Shown: positions 25,081-36,015, numbered from the stretch's first letter. The stretch: 64,000 nt of DNA from Castanea sativa (GCF_040712315.1 NC_134015.1:2950445-3014444), one strand, 5' to 3'. A program made the numbers and translations. The notes: generated by a model not told the origin, from the sequence alone.

Positions 25081-25975
25081 TTCCTCTAATTTTATATATA
25101 AAGTTGGATATATGATTAGATTTTTATGATTTATTTATATTGGACTCTTCTTTTTCTACACTGAATTTACTCACTTTACACAAAAATTAAAAAATTTAGA
25201 ATATATAAAACACGCAGTGCAAGATTAAACTCTAGTGGATTATTGGAAGACTACCAAAGCATGATGGCAGCACAGGTCTAATCTGATAGCTAGAGGATAG
25301 TTGTTGTCTGGCCTCATTTTCTTTTGGCCTTATTCAAATTCTTCTTTCCCTTTTCCTAGGGATATCACTTTGTTGGCCTGGTGTTCCCCCTGGTTGAGTT
25401 TGCTCTTAACTCAGTTTTTTATTGCATTATTCCATAGTATCAATCAAAGTTTCTATTGTTTTAGCTCTGAAAAAAACATGTTATATAATCACAAAGAAAC
25501 ATTGGAAAAAACAAAACAAAACAGGAACAAAAACAATCCAAAGAAAAAGAAAAGAAAAGGAAATCATGAACTTGATGTTTTCTGAAAGAAAATAATCAAA
25601 CCTACATACAATGACCTTTAATCCAAGGACTAAAGTGCAAACATGGGTTCAAAGGGAAATACAAATCCTCTATACAACTTTTTGTGTACCACTTTATTTT
25701 CCACTAATCACAACTTGTCATGTATTGATTTTTTTTTTTTTTTTTTCCATCTTAAACTACACTATTACTCATTGCTCATTTGAACAAAAGAGGAAACTTT
25801 TGCTTCTTTCAATTTTTCCTTCTTTATTCCAATAAAATTTTAATTACATGAAACCGTGGAAAAGAGAGTTGTGAATCTCAATACTCTCTCACAGTACAGC
25901 ATCAGGTATAGCTTGGAATTAATAGGAAGAATATACAGAAGAGAGCAATGCCAAGTGTGCATTTCGCAGTAGAAC
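25081..25975. other. Intergenic DNA 3' of the alpha-galactosidase fragment
   Basis: There is a possible further Helitron-type end 'gtgcaagattaaactctagt' near 25217-25236. The remainder, with poly-T near 25730, is non-coding. It includes the 3' flank of the alpha-galactosidase exons. No independent gene is seen. Confidence 0.4.
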
Positions 25976-27037
25976 TCAATCAATTGGCTTCAACACAAAC
26001 ATTTTGCAACTGTGAGGCTCCACGTTGGCTGTCAAGTTTCCAACAAATCTTGTCTCTAGTGTCTTGTGCTGCAAGAAACACATATGCACACATCTATTTG
26101 AAGGTATCTCACAAATACAAATGCAAAACTGAAATGCCTCATGACCTTAAGAGGCATGAGAAATGAAAGCCTAATCAAAATTACCTCCCAAACATCTCTT
26201 GCTTCAATGACACTGTTTTCAGGGATTCCAATATCGTCCCAATTGCCTGTAATTGAATGAGGCACAGTGGCTCGGTTGAGAAGAACTAGAGCTACCCTAT
26301 TGCCTGAAAGAGGCCCTGCCCAAATCTATTGCAATTTAACATAAAAAGTCATGTTTTGCTCATATGAAGTGAGACAAAAGTACACACTACGCATCATAAG
26401 ATATTTTAGGCAAACTTTATTACCTCACTATTACCCTCCATCCTAACCTTTTTAGCTTGTATGCCAAGTGAATCTGTTATAGATGATGACCAAGTCAATT
26501 TTCATAACCATTGCTACAGAGTAGTTCACATGATGGGAGGAAAATTACACCATCAGTTACAAAATTGATGCACTTACCTTGATTAACTGCAATAACCTCT
26601 TGATTGGAAATGATATTAAATGTCTCTTTTGTCAGGTTCCTCACATCGCAACCAAGGAGAAGGGGAGCCTACAATACCATTTTATGTTTAAGAAAACAGA
26701 CAGCCAAAACCCAAAAAATATGCCTTCATTCAAATCATGATCATCTAGTTCCAGATAGTACTGCCTGAAATACCTTGGAAATAGCCCATAAACTAAAGTG
26801 GGCTATATATTCATTATTTTTCATCCCTCCATTTCCCACCTCAAGCATGTCAGGATCTGAACAAAGTCAAGCAGATAATATGAAATAGATTTCATAGAAA
26901 AAAGTGGACTAAAAGCTTTTTTTTTTTTTAATTATGTTAGTGTGACTTAAACTATAGTAGGAGAATACTAACCGTTCCAACCACCGGGCCTTGCAAGATC
27001 AGCATATACTTCATTCAAGTCTATTATAGAGAGCATA
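25976..27037 (-). pseudogene. Alpha-galactosidase (GH27), 3' six exons only
   Basis: Six exons in order on the minus strand: 26973-27037, 26774-26856, 26578-26668, 26424-26473, 26185-26325 and 25976-26068. All have GT-AG borders and keep one frame of about 174 residues without a stop. They read EVYADLARPGGWN / [12 protein letters not shown] / [17 protein letters not shown]...EVIAVNQ / DSLGIQAKKV / [18 protein letters not shown]...WDDIGIP / [12 protein letters not shown]...KMFVLKP, then stop. This is the C-terminal half of plant GH27 enzymes, which remove terminal alpha-galactose from oligosaccharides in wall or vacuole. The DPDML acid/base region is present. The 5' half with the signal peptide and the nucleophile Asp is missing: upstream lies an LTR fragment and a PPR pseudogene. 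DPLG reads DSLG. It is a 5'-truncated fragment and cannot make an active enzyme alone. Confidence 0.85.
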
Positions 27038-27169
27038 CTGTGGGAGAACAGACCAAAAGAAATGATTCTGGACTAAGAATTTGTGTAATCAATTATGAAC
27101 TTAACAGAAACATTAAATTAATCTACCTGTTTCAATTATCAGAAATGTCATTAGTAGTTCTACAGCTAT

Positions 27170-27632
27170 TTCCAATTGATGATTTGATTTTATAGATACA
27201 ATTGATAATTTGATTTTATACTTAAGAAGCGAAGAAGAACATGCTTTTGACTTTTAAAATAAGGATTTTAATGAGAATATTTTCCATGATAGCAAGATTG
27301 ATTTCTAAATTATCATGTAGTAGTTGGGAAAAATTAATGATCATAAATATATGCTGATATGACTTACAAGGCGGATTCCAAAACCTTAATTCCTTTCCCT
27401 TGATTGTTTACATCTTTTTATTGCTTTATATTTTTTGCTTAGTTTAACTATTTGCTTAGTTTATTTAATTTCAAAACAACCAATTTTTATTAAATTAGAT
27501 TAGGATTAATTTGGTTAAGATTTGATTAATTTTCCTATGTTCATTCAAGTCCCTGTGGGTTCGACCTCATTCTTGTCAAACTATACTTTGGTACGGTTCG
27601 TACACTTGCGAGTATTTTAAAATTTCACAACA
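27170..27632 (+). repeat. LTR fragment, Gypsy-like
   Basis: The segment ending 'tccctgtgggttcgacctc...cacttgcgagtatttt...cacaaca' resembles the 3' end of many plant Gypsy (Tat/Athila-type) LTRs. It meets the PPR pseudogene abruptly near 27632, so it probably marks a breakpoint that truncated that gene. The left boundary is uncertain; the region from 27038 contains no exon. Confidence 0.45.
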
Positions 27633-28127
27633 AACAACCTCTCTCAACCATCATATTAAATGTTTTGATAGCATCATCCATTTTGTTTTGCAAACAATAA
27701 CCATCAATCAAAGAGCTATATGTGATTATGTTAGGTTCAATGCCTATGCCTCTTTGAATCATCACAGTAAAAACTTCATATGCCTCAGTCAACATCCCTT
27801 CTTTGCAAAGTGTGTCCACCAATATGCTAAAGGTTTGCACATTTGGCATGATCTTCCTTTGTGTCATCTCATTCAACAAAGTAGTAGCCTCTCTCCACCA
27901 GCCAAAATTGCATAGGCCTTGAATTAAGAACGTGTAAGTGATAAGATCTGGCTAAATGCCTTTACCCTGCATTTCAAATAAAAGGTTCAAAACCTCTGCT
28001 ACCAATCTATCCTTAAATAAACTGTTAATGATTATGTTGTAGAACACTACATTAGGTTCAAAATACTTTTTTTCTATCTTCCTAAACAACCCAATAGTCA
28101 TATCAGTCTTACCAATCTTACCAATCT

Positions 28128-28136
28128 TACACACAG
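28128..28136. repeat. MULE target-site duplication, left copy
   Basis: TACACACAG, identical to 29217-29225. Removing the element and one copy restores continuity with the PPR gene (compare 'cttacacagagcattt' expected from the intact paralogue). Confidence 0.9.
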
Positions 28137-29216
28137 GAAGAAAATAGTAAAATAGGCATAACTTTCTAACTATATAATTAGTTGTTACGGTTTGCAAACT
28201 ATATCTTTTACTAGCATCTCGAGTCTAAAAGACTCGATTTTGGGGCTATAAACCGAATCTTTAATGCTCGATTTCTATAGTCTAATTTTGTCTGATGTGG
28301 CATTTTTTCCACGTGGAATATACCTGAAAATCGAGTCTTAAAGACTCGATTTACAAACCCAAAAAAAATTAAATCTAAGTCTTTTACCATCTGTTCCTGA
28401 AATACACAACCATCCATCACGACAACCATCAAAATTCATCACTACTATGGGAAGATCACGTAGAACCCAGTACGTACAAAAAAAAAAAAAACCATTGCCC
28501 AGATCCACGGCGACCTGGGGCGCGGAGGCCTGGGTCGCGCAACCTGGGGCACGACCCAGGTTCGCGCTGTCTGGGCGCGACCCAGGCCGCCGCGCCCCGG
28601 GTTTGCGCGACCCAGGCCGCCGCGCCCGGGTTCGCTCGACCTTGGGCGCGGAGGCTTGGGTCGCGCCCGGGCGGCGCGAACCCGGGTCGCGACCCAGGCC
28701 TCCGCGCCCCAGGTCGCGCGAACCTGGGGCGCGGCGGCCTGGGTCGCGCCCGAGCGGCGCGAACCCGGGTCGCGCCCCAGTCGCGCGACCCGAGCCGCCG
28801 CGCCCAGTTCGCGCGACCTGGGGCGCGGAGGCCTGGGTCGCGCGACCTGAGGCGCGGCGGCCTGGGTTCGCGTGGGTCGGCGGCGGCTGGCAGCTGGGCA
28901 GATCAGCATGGAAGAGGAAGAAAGAAGCAGATCAGATCAGGTGAGAAGAGAGTAAAACCCAGAAAAAATAAAGAGAAAGAAGAGGATATATAAAAGATAT
29001 AAATCGAGTCTCAGATACTCGATTTCCAACTAAACGCCACGTGGAAAATATGCCACATCAGATGAAATTAGACTATAAAAATCGAGCATTAAAGACTCGA
29101 TTTATAGCCCCAAAATCGAGTCTAAAAGACTCGAGATGCTAGTATAAGATATAGTTTGCAAACCGTAACAACTAATTATATAGTTAGAAAGTTATGCCTA
29201 TTTTACTATTTTCTCC
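28137..29216. mobile_element. Mutator-like element (MULE), non-autonomous, 1080 bp
   Basis: Terminal inverted repeats of about 225 bp (28137-28365 and about 28993-29216) start GAAGAAAATAGTAAAATAGG / GGAGAAAATAGTAAAATAGG and stay highly similar throughout. They are flanked by a perfect 9-bp duplication, TACACACAG, the size expected for Mutator transposition. Each TIR contains palindromes of the form TCGAGTCT-AGACTCGA. The interior (about 28490-28885) is extremely GC-rich. No transposase is encoded. The similar TIRs and perfect duplication suggest a fairly young insertion into an already related, perhaps already broken, PPR copy. Confidence 0.9.
28490..28885. repeat. Very GC-rich self-complementary repeat array in MULE
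   Basis: Imperfect units of the type GGGCGCGGAGGCCTGGGTCG occur in both orientations, giving a CpG-dense block in otherwise AT-rich DNA. Long overlapping ORFs on both strands (28445-28909 minus, 28447-28944 plus) have Ala/Arg/Pro/Gly-only composition and are artefacts of the lack of A/T stop codons. The origin (captured gene segment or amplified minisatellite) cannot be decided by eye. Confidence 0.85.
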
Positions 29217-29225
29217 TACACACAG
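29217..29225. repeat. MULE target-site duplication, right copy
   Basis: TACACACAG, matching 28128-28136. Confidence 0.9.
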
Positions 29226-29914
29226 CATTTAGTATCGTTCCACAAGTAATTGCATCCGGTTTATACCCATTCTTCTCCATATCTTCTACCAACCTCACAG
29301 CTCCAGCAAAGTTACCTTGAAGACAGAGGCCCTTGACAAGAGTGTTTAGAGTTATATGGTTTGGTTGAAAACCAACTTTGAGAATTGTTGCTCAGACAGA
29401 GAACCCGAAATCTACGCAGTTCACATGGCAGAAGCAGTCAATCAAAAAAGTAAGAGTATAAAGATCAGGCGAGATACGAAATGATTCGATTTGTTTAATT
29501 AGAGTAATGACCAGAGAGTAATGCTTCATTCTTGCAATGGCATTCAACAATAGAGTAAAATCCAGAATAGAAGGCAAAGGGTGCATGTGAAGCATTGTAT
29601 CAAACAGGTCTAAGGCATGATTAACATTCCTAAAGCTTCCAGCTTTGCACTCATCTCTCACAGATTTCAAGAAGTGATTCTGATTCTGATTTGGGTTTTT
29701 TCTACTAGTAGTATTAAGAGTAGAATAACAATAATAAGAAGAAGAACAAGAACAAGAAAAAGCATGAAATGGAAATAGAAATTGAAGGGTTTTACTGAAA
29801 GAAGGATTGGATTTGGATATAAAAGAAGAGAGTTGGTTAATTTATAAGCACGAAGCAGCGTACCCATTTTCCTGAAGATTGTTAAGACTCAAGAGAATGA
29901 AGCGCTGAGTTTTA

Positions 29915-30138
29915 TTGCCCGTTTGGATCCCCGTTTTCCCTTCTGCGTTTGCGTTTTTTTTTTTTTTTTTTTTAAAGACCAGCGCTTGGTGCACTGTTCA
30001 TGGGACATGAACAGTGCACCAAGGCATATAAACAGTAAAAAAAAGAGTGAACAGTGTTTTTTTACACATTAAAAAATTATTTTGCTACAGTGTTTTCAGT
30101 TTTCAGTTTTCAGCAATAAGTTCTATCCAAACGGACTC
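29915..30138. mobile_element. Tourist-type MITE with central hairpin
   Basis: TIRs TTGCCCGTTTGGAT and, from the right, GAGTCCGTTTGGAT, with TTA on both sides (29912-29914 and 30139-30141). The middle holds an almost perfect stem, TTGGTGCACTGTTCATG, and its complement separated by three bases. It is the same family as 51508-51734 and lies directly upstream of the start codon of the 29.9-kb PPR pseudogene. Confidence 0.75.
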
Positions 30139-30149
30139 TTAGTGTCTTT

Positions 30150-30175
30150 GAGAGAGAGAGAGAGAGAGAGAGAGA
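30150..30175. repeat. (GA)n microsatellite
   Basis: An uninterrupted run of GA dinucleotides next to the MITE. Confidence 0.95.
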
Positions 30176-30371
30176 AGGAAACTAGGCAGCTACTGTGTCT
30201 GTGTTTGTCTGTTTCTGTGTCTGGATTAAAAAATTAAAATACACCACCCCCTGATTTTAAACTCATTTACTTAAACTTTGCTGTTATAGGACTCTCAGGA
30301 TAGTTTGCATTGTTGGTGTGTGTGTTTATGGGATAGTAAACTAGTCGGTGCCGAGTCGAGTATAGTGGAGT

Positions 30372-30512
30372 ATTGGTGTTTGGTACATATGTTTCGTTGT
30401 TTGAAAATATGTGTGGAAATATATGTGGATGAAAAAGTGTATGAAAATACGTATAATATTTTTTTAAAACTGAAAATGTGTGTTTGAGTGAGTATACCAA
30501 ACACCCCATAAA
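30372..30512. mobile_element. Small MITE-like inverted repeat
   Basis: 'attggtgtttggtac' at the left and 'gtataccaaacacccc' at the right are inverted repeats around an AT-rich centre ('gaaaatacgtataata'). The same interior occurs in the element at 35838-36012. A target duplication was not resolved. Confidence 0.45.
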
Positions 30513-30629
30513 GTTCATTCAATTTTGTTTTGAACACTAGTTGAGTTCAATTTCGTTGCCAAATAAGATTATATGTTCAAACTTAAATCATTTTCTTGTC
30601 GAGCTTGTTTACGAGTTACTTGATTAATT

Positions 30630-30662
<33 letters not shown>

Positions 30663-31139
30663 TTATCGTAAAATCATTGATAAAATATTTTATTCCTGCA
30701 CAAATTTATCAATTTGTACTACAAATTGATGGTTAATATTATCAATAAACTACAAATAATAGTTTAATATCCAATGAATTTATTTACAAACTTATACAAA
30801 TATATTTTTAAACATGCTTATATATAAAAGTATAATATTATATATATAGTTAAATCAAGTCCTTGTGTTCACGAGCTTATTAATGAACATGTTATTATAT
30901 TGAGTTTTGCTTGTTTAATAATTGAGCTTAAACTCCGGCTTGGCTTGTTTGTTAAAACAAATGAATAAACATATGTTTTTTTCCCAAGCCAAGCTCAAAC
31001 TGTTTGTAAACAGCTTGGTTCATGAATATAAATTTCAGTACAAGATATACATATGTATTTTATGAATTATTAATCGTAAATTGTTGACTAAGTAAAGCCA
31101 CATAGTTTTTCCTTTACAACTTGAAGCTACAAATTACAT
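30513..31139. other. Intergenic DNA with (TA)n
   Basis: AT-rich, with a (TA)n microsatellite at about 30634-30662 and the inverted words 'cttgtttgttaaaacaaatg' and 'caagccaagctcaaac' near 30945-31000. The last 100 bases resemble the V-PPase 3' flank. No gene. Confidence 0.5.
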
Positions 31140-32055
31140 TAACAACTCCAACTTCACTGCTCCACTAGTGAAAATATATACCGGAATCAAACCTACTACA
31201 TAGCAATTTGAAGATTAAGGCCCCGTGCTTTGCAAAAAAATGGACCAATCACCAAGGACTCGACTGCCATGAGCTTGATAAGAATATTGAGTAAAGGACC
31301 AGAAGTGTCCTTTGAGAGGATCTCCAATTGTGTCACCTATGACAGCCACCTTGTAAGCATCTGGTCCTTTAGGAGAAGTGCTTTTGCATGTTCATTACCA
31401 ACAGCCCGGAAGTACAATATTTAAGTAAATAAATCATAAGGTAAACATAAACTACACAAAGAAAGCACCTCTAAAACTTGAGCACACAAGGAAGTCTTAC
31501 TTTGAAATATAGTAGGCTAGTAGAACCTAGAAAGCATTAATAAATTAAATGTTATAAAAGCAAAGTACTGTATTTATTTTCATTATCCCATTCGCCACCT
31601 GTGTTGGAAGCTGAGATGGCAACCTAGGAAGAAATACATAAAACATAAAGCTTGTTAAATAATATACATTCATTCAACGGAAAAGAACACATATAAAAGG
31701 GATTATTAGTGATGAAATTTCTATCCTAACAAATTTGAGAAGTAATCAAGGTAGGAACAATTGCAAAAACTATGGCTAATTATGAAAACACATTGATCTA
31801 CAAGCGAAAGCAAGTCCTATTTCATTTTTTAAGGGTAATTTTATGGTAGGTGGATTGAGGCAATACAGCATTCAATTACAGGAGGATCAAGTATTGCTAC
31901 ATACCTGCACACCAGGAGCAAGTGAACTAGCAAGTGTCTTTTCTCCAAAGAAGGTTCCAGAAATAAGTAGGGGCAAGCATAATCAAAGCACCAGGTGGGA
32001 ACATTTCCCTTACTGAAGCATCAGTAGAGATTTTGACACAAGTTTCATAGGAAAG
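31140..32055 (-). pseudogene. V-PPase 3' fragment (exons 6-8), second copy
   Basis: Minus-strand remnants of the last three exons of a vacuolar H+-pyrophosphatase, colinear with 38920-39830. The last exon (about 31205-31410) still reads [10 protein letters not shown], then an extra G makes AAAGGACACTTC and shifts the frame. The exon-7 remnant lies at about 31575-31625 and a shortened exon 6, with an internal deletion, at about 31905-32055. Nothing beyond exon 6 is found upstream, so this is a truncated duplicate. It keeps the Gly and the Asp of the [10 protein letters not shown] motif that the longer copy has lost, which suggests independent decay from a common functional parent. Confidence 0.8.
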
Positions 32056-33673
32056 TCTTTTTTTATTGTTTTGCTTGGGCTTCAAATCTATACATTCTAA
32101 TGTCCACATCCCTATGTTGATGAATTTGTAAATTCCTGTTCCATTTTTCTTAGTACAAAGATAACTATTCAGGTTAGAGCGATTAGCATCTATGACATGA
32201 CTGAGCACCACTTGGTTTGTAGCATTAACTTTCCTTCAGCCCATCAATGGACTCTACATGTCATGAGAATGTTCTTTCATTCCTTGATTTTCAGCCAGTG
32301 AGACAATACAGATTAATAAGTGAGACCCTAATGATGGTCATTTGGAGCACAGATTCTAATATCTATGATACTGGCACCAGAGTAATCACTCTCAAATCTC
32401 AAAAATAGTAAGAAAGAGTCCATGCCTAATGCTCCATTCATTTTGTCTTAAAACATTTGTCATACATGACTCATCATTTCGTCTTAAATATTTCACAACT
32501 TTGTGGCTGAGGAAAAACCCATCAAGTTAACCTATTGACGTAGTTAATGACCATTCCTAAAATAGGAAATCTCTAATTGTTCAATTTTAAGCCCAACATG
32601 CCATGATCTCCTACTTCTAAGTAACCAATACCCAAGCTCCATCTTTGTTAATCAAATTTATGTATAAATAAACATCAATAACCATTGATAGCCACGATTA
32701 CTATGTTGCATCAGAATAAGGACCATTATAGCAAAAGTAATCCACATTAATTCTAATAGGCATTTTCACATACATATGCAATGCGACAAAACAACAAAAC
32801 GACTATGAGAGAGCTAGCATACATAAACATAAACATTCTGTGTCTAATAAGAAAACAAATAGCAAAATCCAAAATTTAAAACACAACTAATGGCAGACTT
32901 ACTTGACAAAGAAAGAATACAAAATCCATAACTAACTGCAAAGCTGCAAAATCAGCCTACTATTCTATCTTGAAAACCGAACACCAAAAATTTTTAAACA
33001 CAGCAGCTTATGCGAGTGAAAATTGTAGATTTACATTAAAACAGGGTCCTCTAAATGTAGACAATAAACAAATAACATGGACAGTAAACGTCACTTAAAT
33101 CTGAAGGTTATTCTTCACCAATGAGGACTTGGGGTGAGTAAATGCGATGGTCTAAACAGTGAAGAAAAAAAGATGTCAGTTATCTACACAGCTTGCCAAA
33201 TCCAACGTGGCAATGATGCAGCAAGTCAAGTGTCCACAGATTACATCCTAATCAACCAGAGGATGTTGACCTCAATAATGAAAAGCAAAAATACAGGTAG
33301 AAGCCTCTGATATTTTGCATATTAAGTCTCCACTCTACAGGACTTTGTCAGTTAGATAAATAGTAAAAAGAGAAAACAAGTGAATGAAGATTGGAAGCAA
33401 CATTTGAGAAGTTATATTTGGTTCTGTTAGATTTTGAAAAGTCCATGAAAGTAGTGTATCACCGACAAAAAGAAATATTATTCAGCAAGCTATATGGTCA
33501 CAAGTTTGGAGTATAGTATCACTTCATAAAAAGCAAATAACAACTTCCAACAAATATACATACTTCTTATAGACTGACTAGCGAAGTGTTAAATTATTTA
33601 AGTTGTTCATGAAATTGAAAAACTAAAGTCTTTTACCTATCAAAAAAAAGAAAAACTAAAGTCTTCATACAAA
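32056..33673. other. Intergenic DNA between V-PPase fragment and PPR pseudogene
   Basis: About 1.6 kb without recognisable exons. The right end is the 3' flank of the PPR pseudogene and carries the duplicated phrase 'actaaagtctt' (about 33622 and 33655). Short ORFs here have no family signature. Confidence 0.4.
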
Positions 33674-35509
33674 TTATTGAAGTAATTCTTTAAGTACTTT
33701 ATCTCCTGGATCTGCAGATAACAAGTCAATCAACATGGATGCAGTAGACGCATTTGCTGAAAAACCCTTACCAACCATTATCTTAACAAATTCTATAGCC
33801 TTTGATGTCTCATTCCGTTGCAATAAACCTTGGATGAGTGTGTTATATGTACGATCATTAGGTGAACACCATTCCTATCCATTTTCTCAAAGAGCTCACA
33901 CGCTTCATCTATTAGTCCCTCTTTGCAAAGCCCTCTGATCATTATGGTATATGTCCAAACATTAGGTTGCAATCCCTTCAATGGCAGACTATTAAGGAGT
34001 TCTCTTCCAGCTGTAAGTTTCTTAATATTACACAAACCGTCAATCAAGATGTTGTAGATCACAATATTGTGGTCCAACTTTTTGTCTTCCATCTCTTGAA
34101 ACAATGTCATCGCCTCACCAATTTTTTTGTTCTTACAAAGGCCATCCAACAAGATAGCATAGGTTTGGGGACTTGGACATTCACCACAATCTTGCATCTT
34201 ATGAAATAGCTCTAGCGCAGCCTGAAGTCTCTCCACTAGGCAAAAAGCCCTTATAAGAGTGTTGTATGTCACAACGTCAGGCATCATTCCCTTGTTGGAC
34301 ATTTCACGAAAGAGATGCACTGCCTCATCAATTCTTTTATTTTTGCAATATCCATTGATCAATATGTTATAACTAAACAGATTAGGCAAACAACCTCTCT
34401 TAATCATCATATTAAATGTTTTCACAGCATCATCCATTTTGTTTTGCAAACAGTAACCATCAATCAAACAGCTATAAGTGACGGTGTCAGGTTGAATGCC
34501 TCTTCGAATCATCACACCAAAAACTTATTTTGCCTTCGTCAGCATCCCCTCTTTGCAATGTGTGTCCACCAATATGCTAAAGGTTAGCACATTTGGCATC
34601 ACCTTCCTTTGCACCATTTCATTCAACAGAGTAGTAGCCTCCCTCCACCAGCCGAAATTGCATAGGCCTTGGATTAAGGAATTGTAAGTGACAAGGTTTG
34701 GCTGAATGCCTTTACTCTTCATTTTAGATAAAAGGTTCAAAGCCTCAGTTACCAATCTATCCTTACATAAACTATCAATGATTGTGTTATATGTTGTCAT
34801 ATCAAGCTCAAAATTCCCTTCTTCCATATTCCTAAGCAACCTAATAGCCATATCAGTTTCACCAATCTTACACAAACCGTTCACCATGGTTCCACAAGTA
34901 AATGCATCAGGTTGATACCCTTTTCTCTCCATTTCATCTACCAATCTCACAGCTCCAGCGATGTGACCTCGAAGACACAACCCTTTGATAAGGGTGTTAA
35001 GAGTTACATGGTTTGGTTGATAACCAAGTTTCAAAATTGTTGCTAAGACAGAGAATCCAAAATCTAGACGGTTCAGATGGCAGAAACAATTAATCAAAGT
35101 ATTCAAAGTACAAACACTTGGAGAGATTCCTAATGATTCCATTTGTTTATATAGAAAAATTACTTCCGAGCAATGCTTCAATCTTGCAATGGCACCCAAC
35201 ACGTGATTAAAATCGTCAATGGAAGGCAAAGGGCGCATGTGAAGCATTTTATCAAACATGTCTAAGGCATGATCAACGTTCCTTAAGCTTCGAGATTTGC
35301 ACTGATCTCTCACAGATTTCAAGAACTGAATCTGATTCTGATACGGGCTTTCCAAGTTTTCTCTACCAGTGAGAGTAGAATAAAGAGCGTGAAATGGTTT
35401 TAGCTGCCTTACTAACTCTAATATGAAAGCAGTAATAATGATTTTTGAATACACTACTAGTAATAAAAGCAAGTGGGTTTCTTGATTTATTAGCAACACA
35501 CGTACCCAT
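33674..35509 (-). pseudogene. PPR (RFL-type, P class) pseudogene, full length
   Basis: A full-length homologue of the intact PPR gene at 59581, from ATG 35507-35509 (MGTCVANKS...) to TAA 33674-33676 (KELLQ*). Three lesions are seen. A frame change in the targeting-peptide region separates the ATG from the frame of FLKSVRDQCKSRSLRNVDHALDMF. An in-frame TAA at 34525-34527 replaces a Lys (KA-K*VF; the intact gene has KKVF). A one-base deletion near 33865-33870 (AATGGTGTTCACCTAATG, where Gly-Cys-Ser/Pro is expected) throws the last two repeats out of frame. Between the lesions 12-13 clean 35-residue PPR motifs remain. An alternative reading from an upstream non-ATG codon gives 373 residues, but its N-terminus is unlike the family. 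Not functional as a whole; a truncated product of seven repeats is conceivable but unsupported. Confidence 0.9.
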
Positions 35510-35837
35510 TTTCCTGAAGAAGAAGAAGCAGCAGCCGATGGAAGAGGCGCTGAGTTTGAGAGAGTGAGACAATGGAGTAGCCAAAACCAGAGAGAGACAG
35601 ACAAGACTGAGAAATGATGGTATTGAGGAAGGAGACAGGTACTCACGCCTTACTAAAAGTTTATTTTTCTGTTTCTTTTTTTCTTTTTTTTTGTTTGAGA
35701 AAGAAGATAGAAAAAGTTTTTCATTTTTAAACTTTAAAAGTTAAGTATTCGTTTGTATTTTTTTGAAAATATGTGTGGATAAAAAAATATGTAAAAATAA
35801 GTATAATGTTGTTTAAAAATTGAAAATTGTTGCTTAA

Positions 35838-36012
35838 GGGCCTGTTTGGTACATGTGTTTAAAAACTGAAAATTGTTGTCTGAAAACATTTCTAAAAATA
35901 CGTATAAGTGAACAATGTGTGTGAAAATACGTGTAATATTATTTAAAATATAAAAATAGTTATTTGAAAACATAAATTAAACACCCCCTGAACTACCCTA
36001 CCAAACGGCCTC
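35838..36012. mobile_element. Tourist-like MITE, 175 bp
   Basis: GGGCCTGTTTGGTAC at the left and, from the right, GAGGCCGTTTGGTAG, with TAA at both edges (35835-35837 and 36013-36015). It lies about 330 bp upstream of the PPR pseudogene start. A related but broken copy precedes it at about 35745-35830. Confidence 0.65.
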
Positions 36013-36015
36013 TAA

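Larger units (their letters stand above)
27632..29867 (-). pseudogene. PPR (RFL-type, P class) pseudogene split by a MULE
   Basis: Minus-strand sequence homologous to the intact PPR gene at 59581. The original ATG is at 29865-29867 (MGTLLR...). The targeting-peptide region changes frame before LKSVRDECKAGSFRNVNHALDLF. PPR repeats then run to TGA at 29392-29394, where the intact gene has Leu (FSVLA). Further repeats continue to 29226, where a 1080-bp transposon with target duplications is inserted. They resume at 28136 with KIGKTDMTIGLFRK and an in-frame 9-bp duplication. TAG at 27952-27954 replaces the Gln of GIQPD. Homology ends near 27632, inside the motif beginning after MVERGC, so the last seven or so repeats are gone. 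It is dead by several independent lesions. A MITE sits 48 bp upstream of the ATG. Confidence 0.9.

Noticed and set aside
25301..25835. Two plus-strand ORFs in 25.3-25.8 kb
   Set aside because: Low-complexity Lys/Asn tail and poly-Phe from homopolymers; no recognisable domain.
28445..28944. Long overlapping ORFs on both strands of the GC-rich block
   Set aside because: Ala/Arg/Pro/Gly-only translations of a self-complementary repeat; open because stop codons need A/T. No domain.
35507..35646. Start of the 373-residue PPR ORF upstream of the family ATG
   Set aside because: It starts at a non-ATG or unrelated codon; the family ATG (MGT...) at 35507-35509 is in another frame, showing a frame lesion and not a longer protein.
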